The notes under the pieces are model-generated. The model was given only the letters and a program-made list of their open reading frames with translations, was not told the DNA's origin and ran no database searches. Below, in pieces: positions 23,940 through 31,777 of a stretch of 64,000 bases of DNA. Source of the DNA: CAYRWR01 sp964428015. Lineage in GTDB: Bacteria > Spirochaetota > Brevinematia > Brevinematales > CAYRWR01. Every line of letters starts with the position of its first letter. Position 1 is the stretch's first letter. Both the position numbers and the translations under genes were made by a program. The stretch spans positions 1 through 64,000 of the forward strand of contig CAYRWR010000017.1 of the NCBI GenBank assembly GCA_964428015.1. The letters are read 5' to 3'.

Positions 23940-26483
23940 TTAGTGTTTTTGATCCAGTACTTTTCTGACAGTCTTTATGAGCTGTTCGATGGTATAGGGT
24001 TTTGAAAGATAACTGTTTACTCCCATTCGGATTGCGTCATCCACTTCTGAATTATGGGAATATCCGCTCACAATAATTGCTTTTTGACGGGGTTGGATTT
24101 TAACCATTTCCTGGTATGTCTCTTTTCCATTCATTCCGTTGCCCATGATCATATCCAGAAGCACCAGGTCTACTTTTGACTGACGGAATTTTTCCAGAGC
24201 TTCTTCCCCTGAGAAGGCTCTTACTACTTTGTAGTTAAATTCTAAAAGAATCTTCTCAGCCACACTGGCCTGCATTTCTTCGTCATCTACTACCAGTATC
24301 AGCTCTTTGTTTCCCTTCAAGTCTTCCAGTTCGGCATCCTGATTCCTGCCTGTTGTCTCTCCCTTTATTTCCGGCAGGTACATCCGAAAGACCGTGCCGC
24401 TTTCATCACTGCTCATTATCACCGTACCGCCATTATCCTGGGCTGTATTCCAGACTATAGAAAGTCCCAACCCTGTGCCGCTTTTCCCCATTTTTTTCTT
24501 GGTATAAAATGGCTCAAAGATATGTTCTCTGTCCTCCGGAGAAATCCCGGTTCCAGTGTCCTGTACTTCCAGATAGCAGTACCTGCCGGACGGAATTTTG
24601 TAAAGGTCAGCTTCCTCTTTTGACAGCAGCTGAATCCCTGTCCTGATCATCACTTTACCCGTTGTAGGGATAGCTTCTACAGCATTATTGACCAGATTCA
24701 TCAGACTCTTGCGCACATGGACTTTAGAAGCAAAAATCTGTATTTTTTGATCTTCTTTATCCATATCAGTTTCAATTTTTACTTCCGGATGGTCTGATTT
24801 CAGAATTTTGAATTCGGGGGAATCCAGGTATTCACCAATGACTTCATGCACATCCAGAAACTCTCTGGCGCTGGTCACACCCCGGGCTACAGTCAGAAGA
24901 TCCGACACCACGCTGGCTGCTCTCATTCCAGACTCCCTTATCACTTCCATAGGTTTCCGCAAATCGCTGTCCGGGGGTAGTTTCATCAATAGAAGATCAG
25001 GGTAGGATACAATTCCTGAGAGTATATTGTTCAGATCATGAGCTACACCCCCGGCCATGAGTCCGATAGCTTCCATTTTACGGGAGCGGTTTTGCCGGGA
25101 AAGAAAATCCTGTTCCCGTCTGTTTAATTCATTTTGTACTGTCCTGTCATCAAAAGAAACCACGATCCTGTCTTCTATAGCTGTAAAGGTCAGTACCACC
25201 TCTCTCTGTTCACCCTGCAGACTCCGCATCTTTTTTTCTTTCAGTTTATGAGATAAAAGTGTGCCCAGAATATTCTTCAATTCCTTCTCCCAGAAGTGAA
25301 CAATGTCTTCTTCCCTGCAATCATCGGGAAAAGCATCCCTGAAAAAGTTCTGGAAAGTGCTTAAATCCTCCAGATGATATCCGAAATTCTCCTGAAACTG
25401 GCGGTTGATAAACTCTATGGTACCATCCATGCGGGCCATCAGAATAGGTATGGGGGCGTTATGAATGAACTGACTGAGCAGGACTTCCGTCTCCCTCAGG
25501 CGATGCTCAGTTTCCAGTCGTTTCTTTTCTTCAATGGCAATAGTATATTTCCTCACCCAGCGGATAACAATAAAGAATAAAAGGCTGTCAAAAACCAGGA
25601 ACAGGATGACCCACCACACACCAAACCTTCGTACGTCCTTCAATATCTCTTTTTCAGGTATTGAAATGGCAAGTGACCATTGATTATGGGGCAGCTTAAT
25701 AGGAAAAAGAACCGCGTGCATCGGTTCTTTTTTTTCTCCATATACTAAACAGCAATCTGTCTGTCCGTTGGTCATTAAGATGGCCATTTTTAACAGGGAC
25801 TGTTCATTACTGTGCGCGGTGAATATTGATTCTCCGATATGTTCTTTATGACTGCTGTGTATGACAGAGCCGCTCCCGGATATCAGCCAGAATTGACTGT
25901 TCTTCTCAATTTTCAGGTTATTGAGGTACCGTTCAGCGATAATATCAAAGGGTATTAAAGCATTAATCCAACCCTGATACTCTTTTCTTTCATCAAATAC
26001 CGGAATGGTATAGGTAACTGTATTATATCCTCTGTATGCCATAAAAACATCACTTACCACTGGTTCCATGGTCCTGAGCATGATTTGATGATGCTGTCTT
26101 TGCGAAACATCTATACCAATTATGGATTGTGAATAAGGATAGGTATAGACTATTATGCCCTGCGGGTTGATTCGAGTGATAGCCTGCAGATTATTACTGT
26201 AAAATGTGTAAAAGTCATTGATCTTTTCTTTTCCTTCTTTATTGATTTTTGCTACATCCGGATCTGTCACCAGCCTCTGCAGCAAAGTATGATAAAAATT
26301 AAAAAATTCAGACAGACTCAGCGCGGTTTGTTTAGCTAATAACATATTCTGTTCGTTTATAGACCGGATGGTCATGGATCGCAGCATTCTGTACGGGATG
26401 AGAAAAAGAAAAATGCTGAATACTATAAAAAGCAGAATGATCAGAAAACTGCGGTAATAGAGCGGTGACACTCTTTTCTTCAT
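23940..26483 (-). CDS. Hybrid sensor histidine kinase with Cache sensor, PAS and receiver
   Basis: An 847-residue membrane kinase. A first helix (about 11-32), a periplasmic Cache-type sensor (about 35-285, with GIDVSQRQHHQ and YPYSQSIIG features) and a second helix (about 290-312) are followed by a PAS domain (about 335-450, ARMDGTIEFINRQFQENFGY). The HisKA region has the phospho-acceptor His in GGVAHDLNNILSG near residue 480. The HATPase domain has NLVNNAVEAI and GTGLGLSIV. A C-terminal receiver (about 728-847) has the phosphorylatable Asp in LVLLDMIMG. It senses an external small molecule and phosphorylates its own receiver; no separate output regulator is nearby. Confidence 0.93.
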   Translation of the reverse strand: MKKRVSPLYYRSFLIILLFIVFSIFLFLIPYRMLRSMTIRSINEQNMLLAKQTALSLSEFFNFYHTLLQRLVTDPDVAKINKEGKEKINDFYTFYSNNLQAITRINPQGIIVYTYPYSQSIIGIDVSQRQHHQIMLRTMEPVVSDVFMAYRGYNTVTYTIPVFDERKEYQGWINALIPFDIIAERYLNNLKIEKNSQFWLISGSGSVIHSSHKEHIGESIFTAHSNEQSLLKMAILMTNGQTDCCLVYGEKKEPMHAVLFPIKLPHNQWSLAISIPEKEILKDVRRFGVWWVILFLVFDSLLFFIVIRWVRKYTIAIEEKKRLETEHRLRETEVLLSQFIHNAPIPILMARMDGTIEFINRQFQENFGYHLEDLSTFQNFFRDAFPDDCREEDIVHFWEKELKNILGTLLSHKLKEKKMRSLQGEQREVVLTFTAIEDRIVVSFDDRTVQNELNRREQDFLSRQNRSRKMEAIGLMAGGVAHDLNNILSGIVSYPDLLLMKLPPDSDLRKPMEVIRESGMRAASVVSDLLTVARGVTSAREFLDVHEVIGEYLDSPEFKILKSDHPEVKIETDMDKEDQKIQIFASKVHVRKSLMNLVNNAVEAIPTTGKVMIRTGIQLLSKEEADLYKIPSGRYCYLEVQDTGTGISPEDREHIFEPFYTKKKMGKSGTGLGLSIVWNTAQDNGGTVIMSSDESGTVFRMYLPEIKGETTGRNQDAELEDLKGNKELILVVDDEEMQASVAEKILLEFNYKVVRAFSGEEALEKFRQSKVDLVLLDMIMGNGMNGKETYQEMVKIQPRQKAIIVSGYSHNSEVDDAIRMGVNSYLSKPYTIEQLIKTVRKVLDQKH

Positions 26484-26568
26484 TTACCACATCCTAATTA
26501 AAACAATAGAAAAAGATTCTCCATGAATTACAGTATATCCCTCAAAAATATATCGGTCAATAATTCCA

Positions 26569-26580
26569 GTAAATATTTAC
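26569..26580. promoter_or_regulatory. 12-bp perfect palindrome upstream of XRE-leuCD promoter
   Basis: GTAAATATTTAC is a perfect palindrome 6 bases upstream of the -35 box. It is a candidate operator for the XRE-cupin protein or another regulator. Confidence 0.4.
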
Positions 26581-26586
26581 AGAAAG

Positions 26587-26615
26587 TTGACACGTCGTGA
26601 ATATTTAACTATACT
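26587..26615 (+). promoter_or_regulatory. Strong promoter of the XRE-leuCD operon
   Basis: A perfect TTGACA and TATACT are separated by 17 bases; the start codon is 31 bases downstream. The spacer contains the odd-centred palindrome CACGTCGTG, a second possible regulator site. Confidence 0.8.
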
Positions 26616-26645
26616 ATATTTACTTTATAAATACTGGATTTTTAT

Positions 26646-27215
26646 ATGAAATATGCCTTTGGATACAAGATCAGGGAAGTACGCGAGCGACGCAAGATGA
26701 CGCTCAAGGAGACCGCCGCCCGGGCGGAAATTTCCGACTCCCTGCTGTCCCAGATCGAACGGGATCAGGTGAGTCCCGCCATCGAGACCCTCCTGCGCAT
26801 CCTGGATGTGCTGGAGATAGATATGGAGTATATCTTCCGGGACTACAAACGTCCCCTGGATGTACACGTCGTGCGCCGTGAAGAACGCAGGGTCTACACC
26901 ATGGAGCAGGTCCGCTATGAGTTGTTCTCCAGCCTGGACCACCAGGACCCCGAGCACGGCATTGAGGCTTATTTTATGGAGCTGCCGCCCGGCCAGGAAC
27001 GGGGCAGCACCGAGTACGGACATATGGGACAGGAGATGGGTATTATTCTGGAGGGTACCGCTACCTTCTACTACGGCAGCGAAGTCACCCAGCTGGAAGC
27101 GGGAGACAGTATCTCCTACCAGTCCACCATCCCCCACCGCCTGGTGAACCAGGGGGACAAAACTGTAAAAAGCATCTGGATCATCACGCCCCCGCGTATG
27201 TTCCAGAATACCTGA
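26646..27215 (+). CDS. XRE-family regulator with C-terminal cupin sensor
   Basis: A 189-residue regulator. Residues about 7-63 form an XRE helix-turn-helix (KIREVRERRKMTLKETAARA, then ISDSLLSQIERDQVSPAIETL). Residues about 110-182 form a cupin_2 barrel with the paired strands MGIILEGTATFYYG and LEAGDSISYQSTIPHRLVN. Such regulators (PuuR/ClrR type) bind a small carboxylate or amine in the cupin and control an adjacent metabolic operon. Here leuC begins 13 bases after the stop, so the dehydratase substrate or product is the likely effector. The ribosome site before the ATG is weak. Confidence 0.9.
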   Translation: MKYAFGYKIREVRERRKMTLKETAARAEISDSLLSQIERDQVSPAIETLLRILDVLEIDMEYIFRDYKRPLDVHVVRREERRVYTMEQVRYELFSSLDHQDPEHGIEAYFMELPPGQERGSTEYGHMGQEMGIILEGTATFYYGSEVTQLEAGDSISYQSTIPHRLVNQGDKTVKSIWIITPPRMFQNT

Positions 27216-27228
27216 TAAGGAGGGCAAT

Positions 27229-28515
27229 ATGGGAAAAACAATTGCCGAAAAGATTTTTGACGCCCATCTGGTCGACCAGCCGTTCGAGGGCGTGAATGTA
27301 CTGAAGCTGGACGCGGTGTTCTGTCACGAGATCACCACCCCGGTAGCCCTGGCTGACCTCCAGTATCGGGGCAAGGACAGGGTCTATGATCCACAGCGCA
27401 TCAAGGCTGTGATCGACCATGTCACACCGGCCAAGGACAGCAAGACCGCCATGCAGCACAAGATCCTGCGAGAGTGGGCACGACGCCATGACATCCCCGA
27501 CTTTTTCGATGTGGGACAAAACGGAGTCTGCCATGCCCTTTTCCCTGAGAAGGGATTCGTGCGGCCCGGCTACACCATCATCATGGGTGACAGCCACACC
27601 TGTACCCACGGCGCTTTCGGGGCCTTTGCCGCCGGTGTGGGTACTACCGACCTGGAGGTCGGCATCCTCAAAGGTGTCTGCTCCTTCCGTTACCCCAAGA
27701 CTATCAAATTTGTATTAAAAGGTAAGCTGAAGAAAGGAGTCTATGCCAAGGACGTCATCCTGTACATCATCTCCCGGATTGGAGTGAACGGCGCTACCGA
27801 CCATGTCATGGAATTCACCGGCCCCCTGGTTGACGCTATGTCCATGGAGAGCCGTATGACCCTGTCCAATATGGCCATTGAGGCCGGCGGGACCAGCGGC
27901 ATCTGTTATCCTGACCAGGTCACAGTGGATTACCTGTGGCCCTTTATCCAGAAGGAGTTTGCTTCCAAAGAGGCCGCCCTGGCGGAATACCGCAAGTGGC
28001 TGCCGGACCCGGACGCGCACTATGAGCAGATCCTGGAATACGACCTGTCCGATCTGGAACCGGTCATGACCCACGGCTACAAGCCCGACCAGGTCAAGAC
28101 CGTAAAAGAGCTGGCCGGCGGTCATGTAGACCAGATCTATATCGGCAGCTGTACCAACGGCCGCATCGAGGACCTGGAGGTCGCCGCCGCCATCCTGAAG
28201 GGCAAACGTATCCACAAAGACGTACGTGCCATTTTAGCCCCGGCTACTCCCCAGATCTACGGCCAGGCCCTGGAACGCGGCTATATCAAGACCTTCTTTG
28301 ACGCTGGTTTTTCCATCACCAATCCCACCTGCGGCGCCTGTCTGGGTATGTCCAACGGAGTATTGGCCGAGGGAGAAGTAGCCGCCTCCACCACCAACCG
28401 CAATTTCAACGGGCGCATGGGCAAAGGCGGTATGGTACATCTGATGAGCCCGGCTACTGCTGCCGCTACTGCCATCGCGGGCTGTATAGCTGACCCCCGC
28501 GACTACCTGAATTAG
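27229..28515 (+). CDS. leuC: Isopropylmalate/homoaconitate-type dehydratase large subunit
   Basis: A 428-residue aconitase-family large subunit of the short, two-subunit type. The three [4Fe-4S] ligands are Cys308 (GSCTNGR), Cys368 and Cys371 (TCGACLGM), and the conserved GDSHTCTHGAFGAFAAGVGTT active-site loop is present. It isomerises a 2-alkylmalate by dehydration and rehydration. The length and two-subunit form fit both archaeal-type isopropylmalate isomerase (leucine) and homoaconitase (lysine or coenzyme B), and no leuA or leuB lies nearby to decide. The gene is GC-rich relative to its neighbours. Strong GGAGG ribosome site; same operon as the XRE-cupin and leuD. Confidence 0.9.
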   Translation: MGKTIAEKIFDAHLVDQPFEGVNVLKLDAVFCHEITTPVALADLQYRGKDRVYDPQRIKAVIDHVTPAKDSKTAMQHKILREWARRHDIPDFFDVGQNGVCHALFPEKGFVRPGYTIIMGDSHTCTHGAFGAFAAGVGTTDLEVGILKGVCSFRYPKTIKFVLKGKLKKGVYAKDVILYIISRIGVNGATDHVMEFTGPLVDAMSMESRMTLSNMAIEAGGTSGICYPDQVTVDYLWPFIQKEFASKEAALAEYRKWLPDPDAHYEQILEYDLSDLEPVMTHGYKPDQVKTVKELAGGHVDQIYIGSCTNGRIEDLEVAAAILKGKRIHKDVRAILAPATPQIYGQALERGYIKTFFDAGFSITNPTCGACLGMSNGVLAEGEVAASTTNRNFNGRMGKGGMVHLMSPATAAATAIAGCIADPRDYLN

Positions 28516-28524
28516 GAGGATACT

Positions 28525-29046
28525 ATGAAAAAATTCGGAGGCAAGGTCCTGTTTCTGGACCGTTCGGATATAAATACCGATGAGATCATCCCCGCTAAAT
28601 ACCTGACCGAGATCACCAAAGAGGCTCTCCAGCCCTACCTGCTGGAGGATCTCAAGCTGAGCGGCTTTTCCCCCGCAGACACCAGGGGCAAGTCCGTGAT
28701 CGTGACCCGGGCTAATTTCGGCTGCGGTTCCTCCCGTGAACACGCTCCCTGGGCTCTGGAGGTCAACGGCATACACGCGGTAGTAGCAGAAAATTTTGCC
28801 CGCATCTTCCGCCAGAATATGTACAACTGCGGGATGCTGGCTATTGAATTGTCCGCGTCCGACATCGACGCCATATTCAGAGACTTCGCCGGGACTCCGG
28901 CACAGGCTACTTTTGACCTGTCAGCCCAGTCCCTGACCCTGGACAACGGCACCAAGAAGCAGACCTACCGTTTCAGCCTGGGCGGTTTTGAAAATGCCCT
29001 GGTAGAAGCCGGAGGCTGGGTCGAGTTTGCCGACGCCCGTTACTGA
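28525..29046 (+). CDS. leuD: Isopropylmalate/homoaconitate-type dehydratase small subunit
   Basis: A 173-residue swivel-domain subunit that pairs with LeuC to complete the active site. It has DRSDINTDEIIPAKYL at the N-terminus and the substrate-binding loop FGCGSSREHAPWAL at about residues 69-82, whose Ser/Arg residues contact the carboxylate. Length fits the short archaeal-type small subunit, slightly extended. It starts 9 bases after leuC behind GGAGG and is followed directly by a strong terminator. The loop YLTEITKEALQP between the two motifs determines substrate in this family but cannot be decoded by eye. Confidence 0.92.
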   Translation: MKKFGGKVLFLDRSDINTDEIIPAKYLTEITKEALQPYLLEDLKLSGFSPADTRGKSVIVTRANFGCGSSREHAPWALEVNGIHAVVAENFARIFRQNMYNCGMLAIELSASDIDAIFRDFAGTPAQATFDLSAQSLTLDNGTKKQTYRFSLGGFENALVEAGGWVEFADARY

Positions 29047-29052
29047 TTTTAC

Positions 29053-29079
29053 TACCCCGCTTCGGCGGGGTATTTTTTT
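29053..29079 (+). terminator. Terminator of the XRE-leuCD operon
   Basis: An 8-bp stem with a TTCG tetraloop (29053-29072) is followed by seven T residues. Confidence 0.93.
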
Positions 29080-29400
29080 GGGGAAAAGGTCCATACCCGG
29101 ACCGTGCCGCAGACTTTTTCTCTTGGTAATAGTAGTACTGAATATATTCCCTCTCCGGCTTATTTTTACCCGGATATCCTGACAGTGGTGTCCGCCCTTC
29201 CTCAGGGCGGCATCCGGGTATCCCTGAGATGTGCCCCCGGGGCGGCGGTAGGGGCTCCCGCCTTAGTCTGAGGCAGCTTCTTCCCCACAGGCAGGTGACT
29301 GACTGTTTCTGTTTCTGCCTGCAGGCCGTCTTCATAAGGCCAGGGCCTGGACAGACTCAGGTATCTGTATTCGAGGGTGGCTTTAAATAGGATTTTCATA
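29080..29400. other. GC-rich, structured non-coding stretch
   Basis: No convincing gene is seen between the leuCD terminator and the histone promoter. The stretch can fold: TACCCGGAT at 29167-29175 pairs with 29212-29220 and encloses CCGCCCT/AGGGCGG at 29192-29210. CAGGCAG at 29288-29294 pairs with 29315-29321. Minus-strand frames across it lack ribosome sites. A structured RNA is possible, though no known RNA family was recognised and no clear promoter is visible. Confidence 0.35.
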
Positions 29401-29409
29401 GACTGATTT

Positions 29410-29438
29410 TTGCAATTTTACCTTTTTTGACCTATACT
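29410..29438 (+). promoter_or_regulatory. Promoter of the histone gene
   Basis: TTGCAA and TATACT are separated by 17 bases, giving a leader of about 40 bases before the start codon. Confidence 0.75.
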
Positions 29439-29485
29439 TTTCTATTAGTTAGTTAATCCCTTAAAAATATCTAAAGGAGTCCAAC

Positions 29486-29668
29486 ATGAGTGACAAAGAA
29501 GTACTGGCAGTAATGTCCAAGGTAAAAGCATACGTAAAAGCCAAAGGAATGAACACCGCCGCATCTGTCTCTGAGGCCCTGTCTGACAAGATCCGTGCTA
29601 TCCTGGATAGCGCTGTAGCTGCTGCTGCCGCCGCAAAACGGAAAACCGTCATGGACAAGGATATCTAG
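29486..29668 (+). CDS. Bacterial histone-fold protein
   Basis: A 60-residue basic protein that aligns end to end with the histone fold of archaeal HMfB. Helix 1 is about residues 5-20 (SKVKAYVKAKG), helix 2 about 25-50 (SEALSDKIRAILDSAVAAAA), and loop 2 is KRKTV. Residues Arg52, Lys53, Thr54 and Asp59 fall at the same positions as the R-K-T loop and the Arg-Asp clamp of HMfB. The chain stops at Ile60, where archaeal helix 3 would start, as in the short single histones described from Bdellovibrio and Leptospira. It should form dimers that bind DNA and act as a chromosome-architecture protein. AAAGGAG precedes the ATG. It is monocistronic with its own promoter and terminator, which fits high expression. 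Confidence 0.85.
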   Translation: MSDKEVLAVMSKVKAYVKAKGMNTAASVSEALSDKIRAILDSAVAAAAAAKRKTVMDKDI

Positions 29669-29682
29669 TCTTTTTTTAATCT

Positions 29683-29715
29683 AAAAAAGCCCGGCTGTTA
29701 AAGCCGGGCTTTTTT
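29683..29715. terminator. Bidirectional terminator after the histone gene
   Basis: A 14-bp stem (29683-29696 with 29702-29715, 5-base loop) flanked by A and T runs ends both the histone gene and the minus-strand DUF998 gene. Confidence 0.93.
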
Positions 29716-29718
29716 ATT

Positions 29719-30345
29719 TCAGGCCTTTTCAGGCTGCCATTTATAGAATTTTATGGCTAGGGTCACCAGCCACTGCAGATAGCCCCCTATAGTGATCCTC
29801 TCCAGCAGCCCCATAAAGGGGATATTCTTAGCCATTAAAAGCGGGGTCAACCCTCCACTGATAAAGACCACTCCAAATGAAAGCAAGGTATACACAAAAA
29901 ACTTGTCCCAGCCCGGCTGTTTTTTTAAACCAACCCCTATCATGAGCATGGCAGCCATCGATCCCAGTGAGGATAGAGCCGCCAGAATGATATGCATCAG
30001 GCCTTTAAAGGTCATAGGACTGCCCAGGGGATCCATAGGGAAGACTCCCATTAATATACCCAAGATACTCCCTACTGAAATCAATACCAGACCTATCTTG
30101 ACCACCTTGGGTAATCTGCCTTTATTCCGGAAAAGTATCACCAGACAACCCAGAGCCAGCAGGCCGTTATAGATATCAAACATCACCTCCAGAATGGTTT
30201 TGTGTACCGCGCCGCTCTGGATCAGCTCACTGATAGCCTGCCTGAGGTGGTTGTAGCCTGGCGTTATCACTCCGCCCAGGATAACCGTAACCACATACAG
30301 TAAAACCCCTGCCAGGATACTAAAAATCAGCCAGCTTCCTTTCAT
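29719..30345 (-). CDS. DUF998 family membrane protein
   Basis: A 208-residue protein with six predicted helices. ATG 30345 is chosen because CAGGAG lies 7 bases upstream; a frame 7 codons longer has no site. The pattern fits DUF998: a first helix running into GGVITPGYNHLRQAISELI, then FDIYNGLLALGCLVIL, and GVFPMDPLGSPMTFKGLMHIILAAL with conserved His and Asp. The function of the family is unknown. It follows the TetR gene by 34 bases in one transcript and is the likely target of that repressor. Confidence 0.8.
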   Translation of the reverse strand: MKGSWLIFSILAGVLLYVVTVILGGVITPGYNHLRQAISELIQSGAVHKTILEVMFDIYNGLLALGCLVILFRNKGRLPKVVKIGLVLISVGSILGILMGVFPMDPLGSPMTFKGLMHIILAALSSLGSMAAMLMIGVGLKKQPGWDKFFVYTLLSFGVVFISGGLTPLLMAKNIPFMGLLERITIGGYLQWLVTLAIKFYKWQPEKA

Positions 30346-30379
30346 TTTACGCTCCTGTTCTTCCACATTAACTGCAGAT

Positions 30380-31018
30380 TTATTTTTCTATTTGCTCACA
30401 AAATTTTTTTATAAATAGTTTTTTCTGGTTTTCAGATTCCTGGCCGTCCCATCCCCATGCTTTTTTCAGTAGTAATTCCTGATGCCAGGCATGCAGTCCA
30501 TATGAGAATTGGTAAGCCAATTGCCTTAAATCTTCTTGGGTATTAATTTTACTTAATTCTTTAAGCCGGATAAGTAATGCCAGGGTTTGTTGCACCATAC
30601 GGGCTGATTCTTCCAGGATAATATGCGCGGCAAGATCACTGCGGTATTGTTCCATGAAAACAATGCGCCATAATTTCAGCATCTCAGGTGTTGTGTTGAT
30701 GGTTTCGTAATTCTCCACCAGACGGGATATTATTTGAGATGCTGATTTTTCCCTGAACAAGTTATCTATTTCCTGCTGATCCAGACTGTGGTTTGTACGG
30801 GACTGATTTTGAAAATATTCCAGGATTTTAAGAAACAGGGCTTCTTTATTTTTAAAGTAATAATAAAAAGTACCTACAGTAATACCGGTGGAAATACAAA
30901 TCCTGCGGATGGAAATCCCGTTATAGCCATGCAGAGAAAACAGATCCAGAGCGGTGTAAAATACCGTATCCCGGGTCTCAGGATTTTCAGTTTCTGGTAT
31001 TCCCTCATAGGATCTCAT
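30380..31018 (-). CDS. TetR-family transcriptional regulator of the DUF998 gene
   Basis: A 212-residue repressor with an N-terminal TetR helix-turn-helix at about residues 14-62 (DTVFYTALDLFSLHGYNGIS, then IRRICISTGITVGTFYYYFKNKEALF). The C-terminal domain is divergent and helical. GGAGG lies 10 bases before the ATG. An 18-bp palindrome just downstream of a good promoter indicates autoregulation, and the DUF998 membrane protein is the co-transcribed target. The ligand is unknown. Confidence 0.9.
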   Translation of the reverse strand: MRSYEGIPETENPETRDTVFYTALDLFSLHGYNGISIRRICISTGITVGTFYYYFKNKEALFLKILEYFQNQSRTNHSLDQQEIDNLFREKSASQIISRLVENYETINTTPEMLKLWRIVFMEQYRSDLAAHIILEESARMVQQTLALLIRLKELSKINTQEDLRQLAYQFSYGLHAWHQELLLKKAWGWDGQESENQKKLFIKKFCEQIEK

Positions 31019-31042
31019 GGTAATACTACCTCCACACTTTGT

Positions 31043-31060
31043 CTATCGAACGTTCGTTAG
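31043..31060. promoter_or_regulatory. TetR-type operator
   Basis: CTATCGAACGTTCGTTAG is palindromic at 16 of 18 positions and sits between the -10 box and the TetR start. Confidence 0.75.
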
Positions 31061-31067
31061 AGTAATT

Positions 31068-31096
31068 AGTATACACTTTTTCCTATGATTAAACAA
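31068..31096 (-). promoter_or_regulatory. Promoter of the TetR-DUF998 operon
   Basis: On the minus strand TTGTTT and TATACT are separated by 17 bases, just upstream of the operator. Confidence 0.65.
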
Positions 31097-31147
31097 TTTT
31101 TTTGAAAATGTGTGGTTTTTATGAGAGCGGGTAGTATATAAGTCGTT

Positions 31148-31777
31148 TTACGATTCTTTAAGCAGATGGGGATTGCGTAGCAGCTGCAGGCTGAAAAACA
31201 CAAACCACAAATACAACAACATAGCCTTCACAGTTAATAATAGAGAATAAGGTCCTAACTTCATAAAATGCTGTCCTAGCCAAGTCACCAGGATTAAAAC
31301 ACCCCATACCGCAGCACCCATTAATGATTGGTTGACCAGGGTATGCCTGCCCCATCGTCGTCTGGCCCAGATATAAAAAAAGAAAGGCAAACATAACTGT
31401 GCCATACCCTGAACCAGGTTTATCCAGGGCATATGATGCTGAATTCTCTGCCATATACTCTGTCCCTGCCAGGCAAAGGTCCAGATCCAGGACAGAGGCA
31501 TCATAGCAAAAAACACTGTTACCAGAAACACCCAGCCCCAAGGTTGTTTCTTATGGTGCCAGAGCAGACCCAGTGCCCAGGCCAGAAAACAGCCAAAGCA
31601 AATCAGGTCGATCACTATCATATAGGGAAGTACAGAAATAAAATGTGTATGTGTCTCAGAAGGGATCAGTTGAGGCCCGGGCAAGATGCTGAATTGTGCT
31701 ATTTTTAAGATAGCACCGGCCAGTCCAGCAACCACACCTATGATGGTAAAATCCGGCAACCCTGCTTTAATAGACAT
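31148..31777 (-). CDS. Polytopic membrane protein of unknown function
   Basis: A 209-residue protein with about six hydrophobic helices and several Trp/His-rich loops (WTFAWQGQSIWQRIQHHMPW). Its ATG overlaps the stop of tex by one base (TAATG), so it is translated by coupling to tex. No family was recognised, and the pairing with an RNA-binding protein may only reflect operon position. Confidence 0.6.
   Translation of the reverse strand: MSIKAGLPDFTIIGVVAGLAGAILKIAQFSILPGPQLIPSETHTHFISVLPYMIVIDLICFGCFLAWALGLLWHHKKQPWGWVFLVTVFFAMMPLSWIWTFAWQGQSIWQRIQHHMPWINLVQGMAQLCLPFFFYIWARRRWGRHTLVNQSLMGAAVWGVLILVTWLGQHFMKLGPYSLLLTVKAMLLYLWFVFFSLQLLRNPHLLKES

Noticed and set aside
28973..29335. Minus-strand frame of 120 codons past leuD
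   Set aside because: It overlaps leuD and its terminator, is rich in Arg/Pro from GC-rich DNA and has no ribosome site.
29202..29399. Minus-strand frame of 65 codons upstream of the histone gene
   Set aside because: No ribosome site before its ATG and the C-terminal part is low-complexity Ala/Pro/Gly. The region looks structured rather than coding.
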